From Planctomycetaceae bacterium (GTDB taxonomy: Bacteria > Planctomycetota > Planctomycetia > Planctomycetales > Planctomycetaceae): 64,000 nt of DNA. Within the stretch, counting starts at the first letter, position 1. Each line of letters opens with the position of its first letter. A program made the position numbers and the translations under genes. The stretch spans positions 26,474 through 90,473 of the forward strand of contig PBOJ01000027.1 of assembly GCA_002724315.1 (NCBI GenBank), given 5' to 3'. Shown piece by piece: positions 46,262 through 56,305 of this stretch. The notes beneath the pieces are model-generated. The model saw only the letters and a list, made by a program, of their open reading frames with translations. It was not told where the DNA came from and made no database searches.

Positions 46262-49200
46262 TCATGGCCCGAAAATCTCGCATTCGGGAAGGGCCTTTCT
46301 GAGTTCTTCCACTCCCGAGCTGGTGATCCGTGTCCGATCGATCCAGAGCCGTTTCAGTGACGTCAGCTTGGCAATCGACGCGATGCCCTTGTCACCGATC
46401 ACCGTGTCCCGGATCGCCAACGATCGCAGATTCCTGAGCTTGGCCAGCACCGCCAGATCGGCACTGACGATCCAGGTCTGCGACAGGTTGAGGTGTTGAA
46501 GAGAGTTGAGCCTGGGCACAGCGACGGCCAGGCCGTCAATCGAAATTGACAACCCGGACAGGTCGAGGCTCGAAAGTTTCCCCAGTCCCTCGAGCCGGGA
46601 CAGGCCACGGTCGGAGAACGCTGTGTCGGACAGGGACAACTCGGTGAGATTCCCGAGCCGCGAGAGGTTGATACTGGCATGGTCGGTGATGGCGGTCCCC
46701 GAAAGATCCAGTTCCCGAAGTGTCGGCGAATCCGCCAGTGCTCCCACGCCGGCATCGGTCACCGCCACGTCGGTCAACACCAGCCGCGTCAGGCCCTTGA
46801 GAGCAGACAGTCGAGCCAGGCCGATGTCGGTCAAGTCCGAATCGGTGACGGTGACCTCGATGCCCTGCCGATCCGATTTGTGGATTTCGGCCACCAGTTG
46901 CACCGCGGCGTCGAGCACCGCCGATGTCCTGCCATCCCCTCCGGTGAGCGCATCCAACAGAGGATCGACCGCATAGACCACTTCGCGTTCGGCATGCCGT
47001 TCCCGCCACTTGGCCACTTCGGTCGGAGACAACGCGGTGCGACGGAGATCGAGCCGAGACAGTTTGTCGAAACGTCCCACCACGGCCAGGGTGGTGGCGT
47101 CGACAGCACACCCGGAAAGATCGAGTCGGGCCAGTTGAGGCAGTTGTGACAGAGGCGCGAGCCCTCGTGAGGTGACCGCCGTGTCTGAAAGACACAGGAC
47201 TCTCAGAGACGAACACGCCGCCAGCTTGCCGGCTGCCACGTCTCCAATCGGCGTCCCTCTCAGTGCCAGAGCCTGGAGGTTCCCCAGCTGTGGCAAGTGA
47301 GACGCGATCCCCTGGTCGGTGACCGGACAGCCGCTGAGATCGAGCAGTTCGAGGCCGTTGAGCTCGGGAACCAGCGCGAGTTGCTCGTCGTCGACGGGCG
47401 TTCCCACCAGGCTCAATCGCCTCAACGAGGGCCGACCTCCGCTGACGATCGGAGCCAGGGTGTTGATGTCGGAGTGGTCGAGGATCAACTCGCCGAGTTC
47501 GACCCAGGCAGCGATCGAGTCGTTGGTGACGCGATCGAGCCGGTTGCCGGTGAGATCCAGGACCCGCAGGCCACCCATGTTGTGCAAGTGAACCAGCCCG
47601 GGGCCACGGATCCCCGCGCGTCGCAACCGCAGCGTCTCGAGTTCAACCAGCCCCCGGATGTGCTCCAGCCCCGCATCGCCGGGACGGATGCCATCCAACT
47701 GCAGGTGCTTGAGCCCCCGAAGCCCCTCCAGCGGGATCAGTTCCAGCGGGCCTGCCTGCCGATCCAGCACCAGCGAGCCGGGCGAGAGATACCCGCCGGG
47801 AAAGCTCATTCTCACATGCGTCAACGCCGGCCACAGGTTCAAAACTCCCGAAACCGTCACTCGCGTTCCACCCAGATGCAGTTGCTTCAGGGCTCGCAAT
47901 GGCCGTAGATCGTCCAGTCCGGAATCGCTGATCGACGTGTCATTCAGCCAGAGTTCCTCGAGTTGGCTCATCGATGCCAGGTGCTTCAGGCCCGCGTTGG
48001 TCACCGCGGTCCCCTCGATGCTCAACCGCGTCAGCGACGTGAACCGGGGCAGAATCCCCATTCCGATGTCACTGAAGGTGCGGTCAAAAATGTTCAGAGA
48101 CTTCACGTCTCCGTCCGGATCCCGCCTGACCCGTGCAATGCGGGACAGGGCCTGCTCCATCCGCCCCCCGCTGTCATCGAGTGCTTTCACCAGCGCATCC
48201 ACATCGACCTGGACATCGCAGGTCCTCAACGCTTCGACCAATTGCTTCCGCGCGGCGACGCTGAGATCGGTGTCGGTCACGTCAAGACGTTTCAACTGGT
48301 TCATGGCGATCAACAGGCCCAAAGCCCGGTCATCGATCACCGTGTCTCCGAGATGAAGTTCGGTGAGTTTCTCCAAGCCGGCCAGGTGCTTGAGCCCCCC
48401 CGAAGTGACCGCCGTGCCGGTCAGGCCGAGAACCTCGATCGTCGTCCGCGTCGAAATCACCCCCAGGGCCTTGTCACCCACCGAAGTCTCATCCAGCCAC
48501 AACTCCTTCAGGCCAGGCAGGCGACGGAGATGCTCGACGCCGGCATCGCCGATCGAGGTACCGGAGAGATCCAGAGACCTGAGACCACGGGGGAGAGTTG
48601 CCAATCCGGAGGCCGTCACTCGTGTCGCCTGCAGGGACAGATCTCTTAGCGACCGCATTCGCACCAGTGTCGGCGCGATGCCGTCCGAGGCGGCCAGTGG
48701 CAGCGCCAAGGATTCGAGCCCGATCATTCGGTCCAACTCGACCAATTCGGAATCACCCACTCGACAGGCCGCCAGGTCCAATCGACGCACCTCACGCATC
48801 GATGCCACGGCTCGCAGATCGTCAACGGTGGCACGTTCGTTGAGCGTCACGCGTCCGGGCTGCCATTCCCCGCAGGGAAATCTCACTGTCACCTGGGGGA
48901 ACCGACGAATCACCGGCACGACCTTCAGCAACGCGGCGTCGGTCGCAACGACGTCCACTTCGTGCAGGCCACCTGCACCGGCGAGGGCCGTCAACAACTT
49001 GCTGTCCAGCACCACACCCGCGGCCACTACCGCCCGGTTTCGCCCCTGTTCGCTTTCGATTCGGAACGCCTTTTCCGGAGGGGGAGCAGGGACAGCCGGC
49101 CTGGGCTTCGCCGACACGGCCGGAGTCGGGCGAGCCGGCATCGGGTCCGGAACCGGTGGACCGTCGTTGACTGGAGGAGGCCCCGGATCATCATCGACCG

Positions 49201-49381
49201 GAGGAGGACCCGGGTCGGGATCGACCGGGGGCGGCCCGGGATCGGGATCCCCGCCAACGTCCTGCCCAACGACCGGAGACGTCGCAGGCGTCACCCGGTC
49301 ATCACACCCGGCAAGCCCAAACAGGCCGGTCATCAAGCCGAGCCAAAGGACATTTCGGCAACCCAACCTCCATCTCCTCAC
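46262..49381 (-). CDS. Leucine-rich-repeat lipoprotein
   Basis: A 1039-residue lipoprotein. The leader ends LFGLAGC, so Cys26 is the likely lipidation site. A Pro/Asp repeat (about 45-80) precedes a folded region in which leucine-rich repeats of the kind L..L.LSGT.I.D.GL..L run almost to the C-terminus in at least three blocks, interrupted by short non-LRR segments (for example near VQVDVDALVKALDDSGG). LRR arrays usually bind proteins, and this one would be displayed outside the membrane. The GTG start at 49381 is tentative; a TTG at 49366 preceded by a GGAGATGGAGG stretch is an alternative. Target unknown. Confidence 0.85.
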   Translation of the reverse strand: MRRWRLGCRNVLWLGLMTGLFGLAGCDDRVTPATSPVVGQDVGGDPDPGPPPVDPDPGPPPVDDDPGPPPVNDGPPVPDPMPARPTPAVSAKPRPAVPAPPPEKAFRIESEQGRNRAVVAAGVVLDSKLLTALAGAGGLHEVDVVATDAALLKVVPVIRRFPQVTVRFPCGEWQPGRVTLNERATVDDLRAVASMREVRRLDLAACRVGDSELVELDRMIGLESLALPLAASDGIAPTLVRMRSLRDLSLQATRVTASGLATLPRGLRSLDLSGTSIGDAGVEHLRRLPGLKELWLDETSVGDKALGVISTRTTIEVLGLTGTAVTSGGLKHLAGLEKLTELHLGDTVIDDRALGLLIAMNQLKRLDVTDTDLSVAARKQLVEALRTCDVQVDVDALVKALDDSGGRMEQALSRIARVRRDPDGDVKSLNIFDRTFSDIGMGILPRFTSLTRLSIEGTAVTNAGLKHLASMSQLEELWLNDTSISDSGLDDLRPLRALKQLHLGGTRVTVSGVLNLWPALTHVRMSFPGGYLSPGSLVLDRQAGPLELIPLEGLRGLKHLQLDGIRPGDAGLEHIRGLVELETLRLRRAGIRGPGLVHLHNMGGLRVLDLTGNRLDRVTNDSIAAWVELGELILDHSDINTLAPIVSGGRPSLRRLSLVGTPVDDEQLALVPELNGLELLDLSGCPVTDQGIASHLPQLGNLQALALRGTPIGDVAAGKLAACSSLRVLCLSDTAVTSRGLAPLSQLPQLARLDLSGCAVDATTLAVVGRFDKLSRLDLRRTALSPTEVAKWRERHAEREVVYAVDPLLDALTGGDGRTSAVLDAAVQLVAEIHKSDRQGIEVTVTDSDLTDIGLARLSALKGLTRLVLTDVAVTDAGVGALADSPTLRELDLSGTAITDHASINLSRLGNLTELSLSDTAFSDRGLSRLEGLGKLSSLDLSGLSISIDGLAVAVPRLNSLQHLNLSQTWIVSADLAVLAKLRNLRSLAIRDTVIGDKGIASIAKLTSLKRLWIDRTRITSSGVEELRKALPECEIFGP
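49142..49249 (-). repeat. DPDPGPPPV-type repeat near lipoprotein N-terminus
   Basis: Three imperfect copies of a Pro/Asp unit (DPDPGPPPV and variants) encode a stiff spacer between the lipidated cysteine and the LRR region, probably to hold the repeats away from the membrane. Confidence 0.75.
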
Positions 49382-49547
49382 GACAAACTCTCAGTCCGGA
49401 GGTGATCAGATCAAAACGTGCCCGCCAGGTGCATCAGGTTACCAAGGCCTCAGGATTGGTGAAACCACCGACACTCGACACACGATTCGGACACACCGGA
49501 ACACCGGACTCTCGATCCGCAATGGGGCAATCTGGCATACTAGCTCC

Positions 49548-51749
49548 ATGCGTCAGACCATCCCGAATTGTCTCGTTGCCGGCACCGTGCTGGTCATCAC
49601 CTGCCTGGCTCCACCGGCTTCTGCCGACGATGTCCCCGATCGTCCCCGGGCTGTGCACTGGTCTTTCCAGCCACCGCATCGGCCCACCCCACCCGATGCC
49701 GGAACGCTCAAGCACCGGGAACGGATCCGCAACCCCATCGACCAGTTCGTGTTCCATCGTCTCCAGAAATCCGGACTGGATCCGGCAGGCGAAGCAACAA
49801 AACGGACACTGGTCCGGCGTGCCCATTTCGACCTGCTGGGGCTTCCGCCATCCCCCGAGGAAACGGCCACGTTCCTGGCCGACAAGAAACCGGGAGCCTG
49901 GAACCGCCTGATCGACCGGTTGCTGCAGTCCCGCCACTACGGAGAACGCTGGGGCCGTCACTGGCTCGATGTGGCACGCTACGCCGACAGCGGGGGCTAC
50001 GAGACCGACATTTACTACCGCAACGCCTGGCGGTTCCGCGACTACGTCGTCAAGAGCTTCAATGACGACAAGCCCTACAACGTGTTCGTCCAGGAGCAGA
50101 TTGCCGGAGACGAAATCTGGCCCGACAACCTCGATCTCGACCCCCGGAAGGTCTACAAGGTCTCGGACGAAAAACGCCGCCACCTCGAGGCTCGAATCGG
50201 CACCGGATTCTACACGCTCGGCCCCCAGGTCCACGAATCGGCTCTCGACGCCAGGCGGCTCGACTACGAGACGATGACCGACTGGGTCGACACCACTGCG
50301 TCCGCCTTCATGGGACTGACGCTGGGTTGCGCCCGGTGCCACGAACACAAATTCGATCCGTTCACCCAGGCCGACTACTTCTCGCTGCACGCGGTGTTCG
50401 CCTCGGCCCGAGTGATCGAACTGCCACTGTGGACGGCCATGGAGGAAGCCGACTGGCGGCAGGCCTATCCACGCGTGATCGCCGTCGAGCGGGCCCGCAA
50501 GGCGTACAAGCTGTTTGAGGCCAGCCATGCGGGCAAGACATTGACCACCGAACAGGCCAGGCAGAAGCAGAACCTGCTCAACGCGGTCGCCCAGTCGGTG
50601 CTGGCCCTGCCCGAGCGAGCCGCAGGCCAATTTGCCGTCGATTACGCCGGGTTGATGCACCAGCCGATCGCGAGAGTGCTCGGACGACGACACCCGGCCC
50701 TGATCCGACCGATCCACCTGCTGGACCGGGGAGAACTCAAGAAGCCGGGGAAGCTGTTGTCACCGGCATTGCCGGCCGCGTTGGCCAGGGCCACCGGCAC
50801 GCCCGCCGGCCTGAAACGGCCATTCGGCAGCCGCAAGCAATTGGCCCTGTGGCTGACACGTCCCGACCATCCCCTGACGGCCCGCGTGATGGTCAACCGC
50901 ATCTGGCAATGGCACTTCGGACGCGGCCTGGTCGAAACGTCCAACGATTTCGGCAAGATGGGACAGCCCCCGTCCCATCCCGGTCTGCTCGACTGGCTCG
51001 CCACACGGTTCGTCGCCGATGGCTGGAAGGTCAAGAACCTGCACCGGCTGATCATGAACTCCGACACCTACCGGCGTTCCAGCCGTTTCGCTACCGAAAA
51101 GCACCTGGACGAGGACCCGGACAACCGCCTGCTGTGGCGAGCAAACCGGCGTCGACTCGAAGCCGAAGCTTTGTGGGATGCGGTACACGCCACGGCCGGA
51201 ACACTCAATCGGGCCTTCGGCGGCCCCCCGGTGGTTCCACCGCTGGCGGCTGACGAGATCGCGTCACTTCGGGAGAAGTGGCACTGGACCGTCTCGGCCG
51301 ACCCCGCCCAGCACACCCGCCGCGGGATCTACATCATGGTGCGTCGCAACTTCAAGTTCCCGATGTTCGAGGTTTTCGACACCCCGGTCACTTCCGTCAG
51401 TTGTCCAGTTCGTGACGTCACCACGGTGGCTCCCCAGGCCCTCTGGGGCCTCAACAACAGTTCGGTCATTCGGCAGGCCACTCAACTGGCCGGGCGTATC
51501 GTCAAGGAAGCCGGAGACAAGTCCGCCGCACACATCCAGCGAGCCTGGCACATCGTGCTCTCCAGGCCTCCCACCGCCGAGGAATCCAGGTCCGCTCTCG
51601 CCCTGCTCGACTCGCTGGAAAAAACCAGCCAGACCGAGCTCGAGCATCTGCCCGCGGCGCTCAAGAAACTTCCCGCCGCTCGCCGCCGCGCCCTGGCCAA
51701 GCTGTGCCTGGCCCTGTTCAATCTCAACGAATTCGCATTTGTCGACTGA
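49548..51749 (+). CDS. DUF1549/DUF1553 cytochrome-like protein without PSCyt1
   Basis: A 733-residue secreted protein. The signal peptide is CLVAGTVLVITCLAPPASA. It goes straight into DUF1549 (NPIDQFVFHRLQKSGLDPA; ERWGRHWLDVARYADSGGY) with one CxxCH site (CARCHEHKFDPF). DUF1553 follows (ARVMVNRIWQWHFGRGLVET to FNLNEFAFVD). The N-terminal PSCyt1 haem domain present in other copies is absent. The ATG at 49548 has no obvious ribosome site. A DUF1501 partner starts 4 nt after the stop. Confidence 0.88.
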   Translation: MRQTIPNCLVAGTVLVITCLAPPASADDVPDRPRAVHWSFQPPHRPTPPDAGTLKHRERIRNPIDQFVFHRLQKSGLDPAGEATKRTLVRRAHFDLLGLPPSPEETATFLADKKPGAWNRLIDRLLQSRHYGERWGRHWLDVARYADSGGYETDIYYRNAWRFRDYVVKSFNDDKPYNVFVQEQIAGDEIWPDNLDLDPRKVYKVSDEKRRHLEARIGTGFYTLGPQVHESALDARRLDYETMTDWVDTTASAFMGLTLGCARCHEHKFDPFTQADYFSLHAVFASARVIELPLWTAMEEADWRQAYPRVIAVERARKAYKLFEASHAGKTLTTEQARQKQNLLNAVAQSVLALPERAAGQFAVDYAGLMHQPIARVLGRRHPALIRPIHLLDRGELKKPGKLLSPALPAALARATGTPAGLKRPFGSRKQLALWLTRPDHPLTARVMVNRIWQWHFGRGLVETSNDFGKMGQPPSHPGLLDWLATRFVADGWKVKNLHRLIMNSDTYRRSSRFATEKHLDEDPDNRLLWRANRRRLEAEALWDAVHATAGTLNRAFGGPPVVPPLAADEIASLREKWHWTVSADPAQHTRRGIYIMVRRNFKFPMFEVFDTPVTSVSCPVRDVTTVAPQALWGLNNSSVIRQATQLAGRIVKEAGDKSAAHIQRAWHIVLSRPPTAEESRSALALLDSLEKTSQTELEHLPAALKKLPAARRRALAKLCLALFNLNEFAFVD

Positions 51750-51753
51750 GCCG

Positions 51754-53157
51754 ATGACATCACGACGTGATTTCCTGGAAACCGGCGGTCTGGGCTTCGG
51801 TGCTCTGGCACTGGGAGACCTGCTCCGCCAGCGGTCACTGGCCGACGAACCCTCGTCGGTCACCCCCCTGGCCCAGCGGCCACCGCACCTGCCCGGAACT
51901 GCCCGCAACGTGATCTTCCTGTTCATGCAGGGCGGACCCAGCCAGCTCGAGACGTTCGATCCCAAGCCGGTGATGAAGAAGTTCGACGGGAAGCTTCTGC
52001 CCAAGGAACTTCAGGACTACGACCTGGCCCAGATCAATACCGCCGATGCCACGGTGATGGCACCACAGTTCTCCTTCCGGAAGTACGGCGAAAGTGGCCA
52101 GGAGATCTCCAGCATCTTCCCGCGGCTCGCAGGACACGCCGACAAGCTGGCCATCATCAGGTCGATGCACCACGAGCTGTTCATCCACGGCTCGGCCATG
52201 ATCATGATGCACTCGGGCACACAACTGCTCGGTCATCCCAGCGTCGGAGCCTGGGTGGTCTACGGTCTGGGTTGCCAGAGCCAGAACCTGCCGGCCTACA
52301 TCGCGATGACCGACGGCATCTTCCGGAACGGTGCCTCGATGTACAGCTCGGGCTTCCTGCCGGCCGTCTACCAGGGAACCGACATGAGGATCCAGGGAGC
52401 CCCGATCCAGAACCTCGCGAGACACAAGTCGATTTCGGCCGGTGAACAGCGGAGCCTGCTCGATCAGATCAACGCCTGGAACCGCCAGCACCGCTCCGTC
52501 CGTCCGGGTGATTCCCGGCTCGACGCACGCATCTCCAACTACGAGCTCGCCTTCCGCATGCAGTCGGCTGCACCCGAGCTGATCGATCTCTCCAGCGAAA
52601 CCCGAAAGACCCAGGACCTCTACGGCATCGGTGACGGAAAATCGACTGACCGTTACGGCAAGATGTGCCTGATGGGCCGCCGGATGGTCGAACGAGGTGT
52701 CCGTTACGTGCAGTTGATCTGCGGAGGCTGGGACGCTCACGGCAACACCCGCGGCAACCACAACACGCAGGCAGAGAAGGTCGACCAGCCGATCGCCGGA
52801 TTGATCAGCGACCTGGAACAACGAGGTCTGCTCGAATCGACTCTTCTGGTCTGGGTCGGGGAATTCGGTCGCACGCCGATCAAGCAAGGGACCAACGGTC
52901 GTGACCACCACCCCTACGGATTCAGCGCCTTCCTGGCCGGCGGAGGAATCCGTGGCGGAAAGACGATCGGAGCCACCGACGATTTCGGCTTCGCCGCCGT
53001 CGAGGACAAGGTCCATGTCAACGACCTGCACGCCACGATGCTCGGCCTGATGGGAATCGACCACGAAGGGCTGACCTACCTCTTCGAAGGGCGTTACCGC
53101 CGCCTCACCGACGTCGGTGGCCAGAACAATCTTGCGGCGAGACTGGTGCGTGCCTGA
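51754..53157 (+). CDS. DUF1501 family protein with Tat-like leader
   Basis: A 467-residue DUF1501 protein. The leader MTSRRDFLETGGLGFGALAL is a twin-arginine signal. Core motifs are VIFLFMQGGPSQLETFDPKP, HELFIHGSAMIMMHSG, MVERGVRYVQLICGGWDAH, LVWVGEFGRTP and GRDHHPYGFSAFLAGGG. It is tightly coupled to the preceding DUF1549/1553 gene (4-nt gap) and begins a run of four same-strand, closely spaced genes continuing into the SGNH esterase and S9 peptidase. Confidence 0.92.
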   Translation: MTSRRDFLETGGLGFGALALGDLLRQRSLADEPSSVTPLAQRPPHLPGTARNVIFLFMQGGPSQLETFDPKPVMKKFDGKLLPKELQDYDLAQINTADATVMAPQFSFRKYGESGQEISSIFPRLAGHADKLAIIRSMHHELFIHGSAMIMMHSGTQLLGHPSVGAWVVYGLGCQSQNLPAYIAMTDGIFRNGASMYSSGFLPAVYQGTDMRIQGAPIQNLARHKSISAGEQRSLLDQINAWNRQHRSVRPGDSRLDARISNYELAFRMQSAAPELIDLSSETRKTQDLYGIGDGKSTDRYGKMCLMGRRMVERGVRYVQLICGGWDAHGNTRGNHNTQAEKVDQPIAGLISDLEQRGLLESTLLVWVGEFGRTPIKQGTNGRDHHPYGFSAFLAGGGIRGGKTIGATDDFGFAAVEDKVHVNDLHATMLGLMGIDHEGLTYLFEGRYRRLTDVGGQNNLAARLVRA

Positions 53158-53169
53158 AGCACTCCCACC

Positions 53170-54231
53170 ATGCCCGGCCGTGTCTCTCCTCTCTCCATCC
53201 GGAACCTCCTGATGCCGCGTACGGCTTTCGCCCCCACCGTCCTGGTCCTGCTGCTGGCCGGAATCCCACTCTCGCCGGCTCGTGGCGACGATCAGGCTCC
53301 CCCCCCGCTCCAGATCTTCATCCTCGCCGGCCAGTCCAACATGGAAGGCCAGGGCGTTGTCGACCTCGATCACCCTAAGTACTACAACGGTGGCCGCGGA
53401 ACGCTGGCGAAGGTGATGGCCGACCCGGCCCACGCCGAACGATTCTCCCACGTCACGACCTCCGAGGGGGCCTGGGTTGTCCGTGACGACGTGTTCGTCC
53501 GTTTCCAGACCCGCAAGGACCTTAAACTCGGCGGACTCTCCATCGGCTACACCGGCTACCCGGGCAAGCACCACATCGGCCCCGAGTTCCAGTTCGGCCA
53601 CGTCGTCGGCGAAGCGATCGTGGCTCCGGTCCTGCTGATCAAGACCGCCTGGGGTGGCAAGAGTCTCCACAAGGACTTTCGGCCGCCAACCGCCTCCGGC
53701 CCCACCGGACCTTACTACCACCGCATGCTCGCAGAAATCCACCAGTCACTGGCGGGTCTCGAGAAGGAGTTCCCCGAGGCCTCTGCCGGGGGCCACCGCT
53801 TGGCTGGCTTTGTCTGGTTCCAGGGCTGGAACGACATGTTCAACGACAAGGCACGGGCCGAATACGAGACCAACCTCGTGCACCTGGTGCAGGACATCCG
53901 CCACGATCTCCGTGTGCCCGACCTGCCGGTGGTGATCGGCGAACTCGGCAACGGAGGCCCCAAGGCTGGAAAGAACATGCTGATGATTCGGGCCGCCCAG
54001 AAGGCGGCCGCAGCGAGGCCGGAGATCGCCAGACACACCGCCTTTGTTCCGACCACGGCTTTCGCTCGTCCGGCCAAGCAATCTCCCAACGTCAGCCACG
54101 GCCACCACTGGTTCGGCAATGCCGAAAGCTATTTCCTGATAGGCGACGCCATGGGTCACGCCATGCTGAAGCTCATCTCGCGAAACACTTCGTCCACATC
54201 GACCAAGCCTCCTGGGAAGACACCAAGATGA
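53170..54231 (+). CDS. SGNH-type carbohydrate esterase (sialate O-acetylesterase-like)
   Basis: A 353-residue secreted protein. The family motif FILAGQSNMEG holds the catalytic serine, and WFQGWND is the conserved block III. The signal-like stretch TVLVLLLAGIPLSPARG follows either the ATG at 53170 or the one at 53212; the latter gives a more usual signal peptide. Related enzymes remove acetyl groups from polysaccharides. It starts 12 nt after the DUF1501 stop, and its own stop overlaps the next start (ATGA). Confidence 0.87.
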   Translation: MPGRVSPLSIRNLLMPRTAFAPTVLVLLLAGIPLSPARGDDQAPPPLQIFILAGQSNMEGQGVVDLDHPKYYNGGRGTLAKVMADPAHAERFSHVTTSEGAWVVRDDVFVRFQTRKDLKLGGLSIGYTGYPGKHHIGPEFQFGHVVGEAIVAPVLLIKTAWGGKSLHKDFRPPTASGPTGPYYHRMLAEIHQSLAGLEKEFPEASAGGHRLAGFVWFQGWNDMFNDKARAEYETNLVHLVQDIRHDLRVPDLPVVIGELGNGGPKAGKNMLMIRAAQKAAAARPEIARHTAFVPTTAFARPAKQSPNVSHGHHWFGNAESYFLIGDAMGHAMLKLISRNTSSTSTKPPGKTPR

Positions 54232-56276
54232 AACGCCCGATCCTCGTCCTGGCTTTGACGCTCGCCATCGCCGTCCCGGCCACTGCCGCCAAGCCGCTGG
54301 AACTGATCGACGCATTCGCTCTTGAATTCGTCTCCGATCCCCAGATCTCCCCGGATGGCAACCACGTCATCTACACCCGCAACTCGATGGACATCATGAC
54401 CGATCGGGTCCGTGGCCGTCTCTGGATCATCGGTGCCGACGGAAAGAACAATCGTCCTCTGATGGACGACTCGGTGAAGGCATCCGGTGCCCGCTGGTCG
54501 CGCGATGGAAAGCGATTGGCATATGTCACCAGTGGCGAAAAAGGCAATGCGTTGATGGTCCGTTGGACCGGTTCCGGCGAAACAGCGAGAATCGCACAGA
54601 CGGACCGTTCGCCGGGCAACATCGCCTGGTCACCCGACGGCAAACAGTTGGCCTTCACGATGTTCGTCCCGTCCTCTCCCAAGCCTTTTGTGACCCTGCC
54701 GTCACCTCCCAAGGGGGCCGAGTGGGCCAAGCCAGCCCGTGCAATCAACCGCGTCCGTTACCGGGCCGACGGCCGAGGGTACCTGGAACCGGGATTCTCA
54801 CACGTTTTCGTGGTTCCCGCCGACGGTGGACGTCCCCGGCAGATCACCTCCGGCAACTACAACCACTCGGGCCAACTCGCCTGGACCGCCGACGGAAACC
54901 GCATCGTCTTCTCGGCCACACGAAAAAAGGGCTGGGAACTGGAGACCCGCCGTTCGGACCTCCACGCCGTGACGGTCAGCAACGGGGAGATCTCACCTCT
55001 GACCAATCGCAAGGGGCCCGATCACGCTCCGGCCATCTCGCCGGACGGCAAGTGGGTCGCCTACCTGGGCTTCAGCGACCAGGGCAAGAGTTACCAGGAC
55101 GACGAACTGACGCTGCTTCGTCTCGACAAGTCGTCCGATCCGAAGCGACTGGCCAGTTCGCTCGACCGGAACCTGCTGAGTTGCACCTGGGCCGGCGATG
55201 GAGCTGGACTGTACGTGCAGTACGACGACCACGGCGTGACCCGGATCGGATTCGTCTCGTTGAAGAAGCCCGAGAAGATCGTTGCGGTGGCCACCAATGT
55301 CGGTGGCACCACGATCGGTCGCCCCTACGCCAGCGGCACCTTCAGCGTCTCGGACAAGGGCACCGTCGCCTACACGCAGACCCGGCCCGAATATCCCTCT
55401 GATCTGGCAATCGCCAATCGTGGCAAGCCGGCCCGTCGGATCACTCGGGTCAACGACGACCTGTTTTCACAACGACAACTCGGCCACACCGAGTCGATCC
55501 GGTACAAGTCGTCGTTCGACGGTCGTGAGATCCAGGGTTGGGTCGTCACGCCTCCCGGCTTCGATCCCCAGGGCCGCACCAAGACGTCCAAGCGGTACCC
55601 GGTGATGCTGGAAATCCACGGGGGGCCCTTTGCCAATTACGGTGAACGGTTCTCTTTCGAAGTCCAGTTGTACGCCGCCGCGGGCTACATCGTGCTCTAC
55701 ACCAATCCTCGAGGCAGCACCGGTTACGGCCGACAGTTTGCCGACCTGATCGACCACAACTACCCCTGCGAGGGCGACTTCCAGGACATGATGTCCGGTC
55801 TCGACGTGCTGATCGAACGGGGCTGGGCGGATCCGAAGCAGCAATACATCACAGGTGGCAGCGGCGGCGGCATTCTCACCGCCTGGGTCGTCGGAAAGAC
55901 TGGCCGGTTCCGAGCAGCGGTGGCCCAGAAACCGGTCATCAACTGGCACAGTTTCATCGGTGTCACTGACGCCTACCCCGGCATCGCCCGCTACTGGTTT
56001 CACCACATGCCGTGGGAAGAGCCCCAGCGATACCTGGCTCGCTCTCCGATTTCCCTGGTCGGCAAGGTCACCACCCCGACAATGCTGCTGACCGGCGAGG
56101 ACGACCACCGCACGCCGATCTCAGAGTCCGAGCAGTTCTACCAGGCCCTGAAGCTCCGGGGCGTGGACACGATGATGGTCCGTGTGCCCGGGGCCAGCCA
56201 CGGGATCGTTGCTCGCCCCAGCCGGCTGATGGTCAAGGTCGCCCACGTGCTGAAGTGGTTCGAGGTGCACCGGTAG
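54228..56276 (+). CDS. S9-family prolyl-oligopeptidase-like peptidase
   Basis: A 682-residue secreted serine peptidase. A signal peptide (LVLALTLAIAVPATAA) precedes a seven-bladed beta-propeller with WSPDGKQLAF and ISPDGKWVAYLG repeats (the TolB-like blades). The C-terminal alpha/beta-hydrolase domain has the catalytic triad Ser545 (GGSGGG), Asp626 (GEDDHRTP) and His658 (GASHG), with the typical LEIHGGP and NPRGSTGYG motifs. It cleaves short peptides, probably in the periplasm. It is the last gene of the DUF1549/DUF1501/esterase run, with an ATGA start overlap. Confidence 0.93.
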   Translation: MKRPILVLALTLAIAVPATAAKPLELIDAFALEFVSDPQISPDGNHVIYTRNSMDIMTDRVRGRLWIIGADGKNNRPLMDDSVKASGARWSRDGKRLAYVTSGEKGNALMVRWTGSGETARIAQTDRSPGNIAWSPDGKQLAFTMFVPSSPKPFVTLPSPPKGAEWAKPARAINRVRYRADGRGYLEPGFSHVFVVPADGGRPRQITSGNYNHSGQLAWTADGNRIVFSATRKKGWELETRRSDLHAVTVSNGEISPLTNRKGPDHAPAISPDGKWVAYLGFSDQGKSYQDDELTLLRLDKSSDPKRLASSLDRNLLSCTWAGDGAGLYVQYDDHGVTRIGFVSLKKPEKIVAVATNVGGTTIGRPYASGTFSVSDKGTVAYTQTRPEYPSDLAIANRGKPARRITRVNDDLFSQRQLGHTESIRYKSSFDGREIQGWVVTPPGFDPQGRTKTSKRYPVMLEIHGGPFANYGERFSFEVQLYAAAGYIVLYTNPRGSTGYGRQFADLIDHNYPCEGDFQDMMSGLDVLIERGWADPKQQYITGGSGGGILTAWVVGKTGRFRAAVAQKPVINWHSFIGVTDAYPGIARYWFHHMPWEEPQRYLARSPISLVGKVTTPTMLLTGEDDHRTPISESEQFYQALKLRGVDTMMVRVPGASHGIVARPSRLMVKVAHVLKWFEVHR

Positions 56277-56305
56277 CCGAACCCCGCCGAAAGTCGCCAC
56301 CGGTT

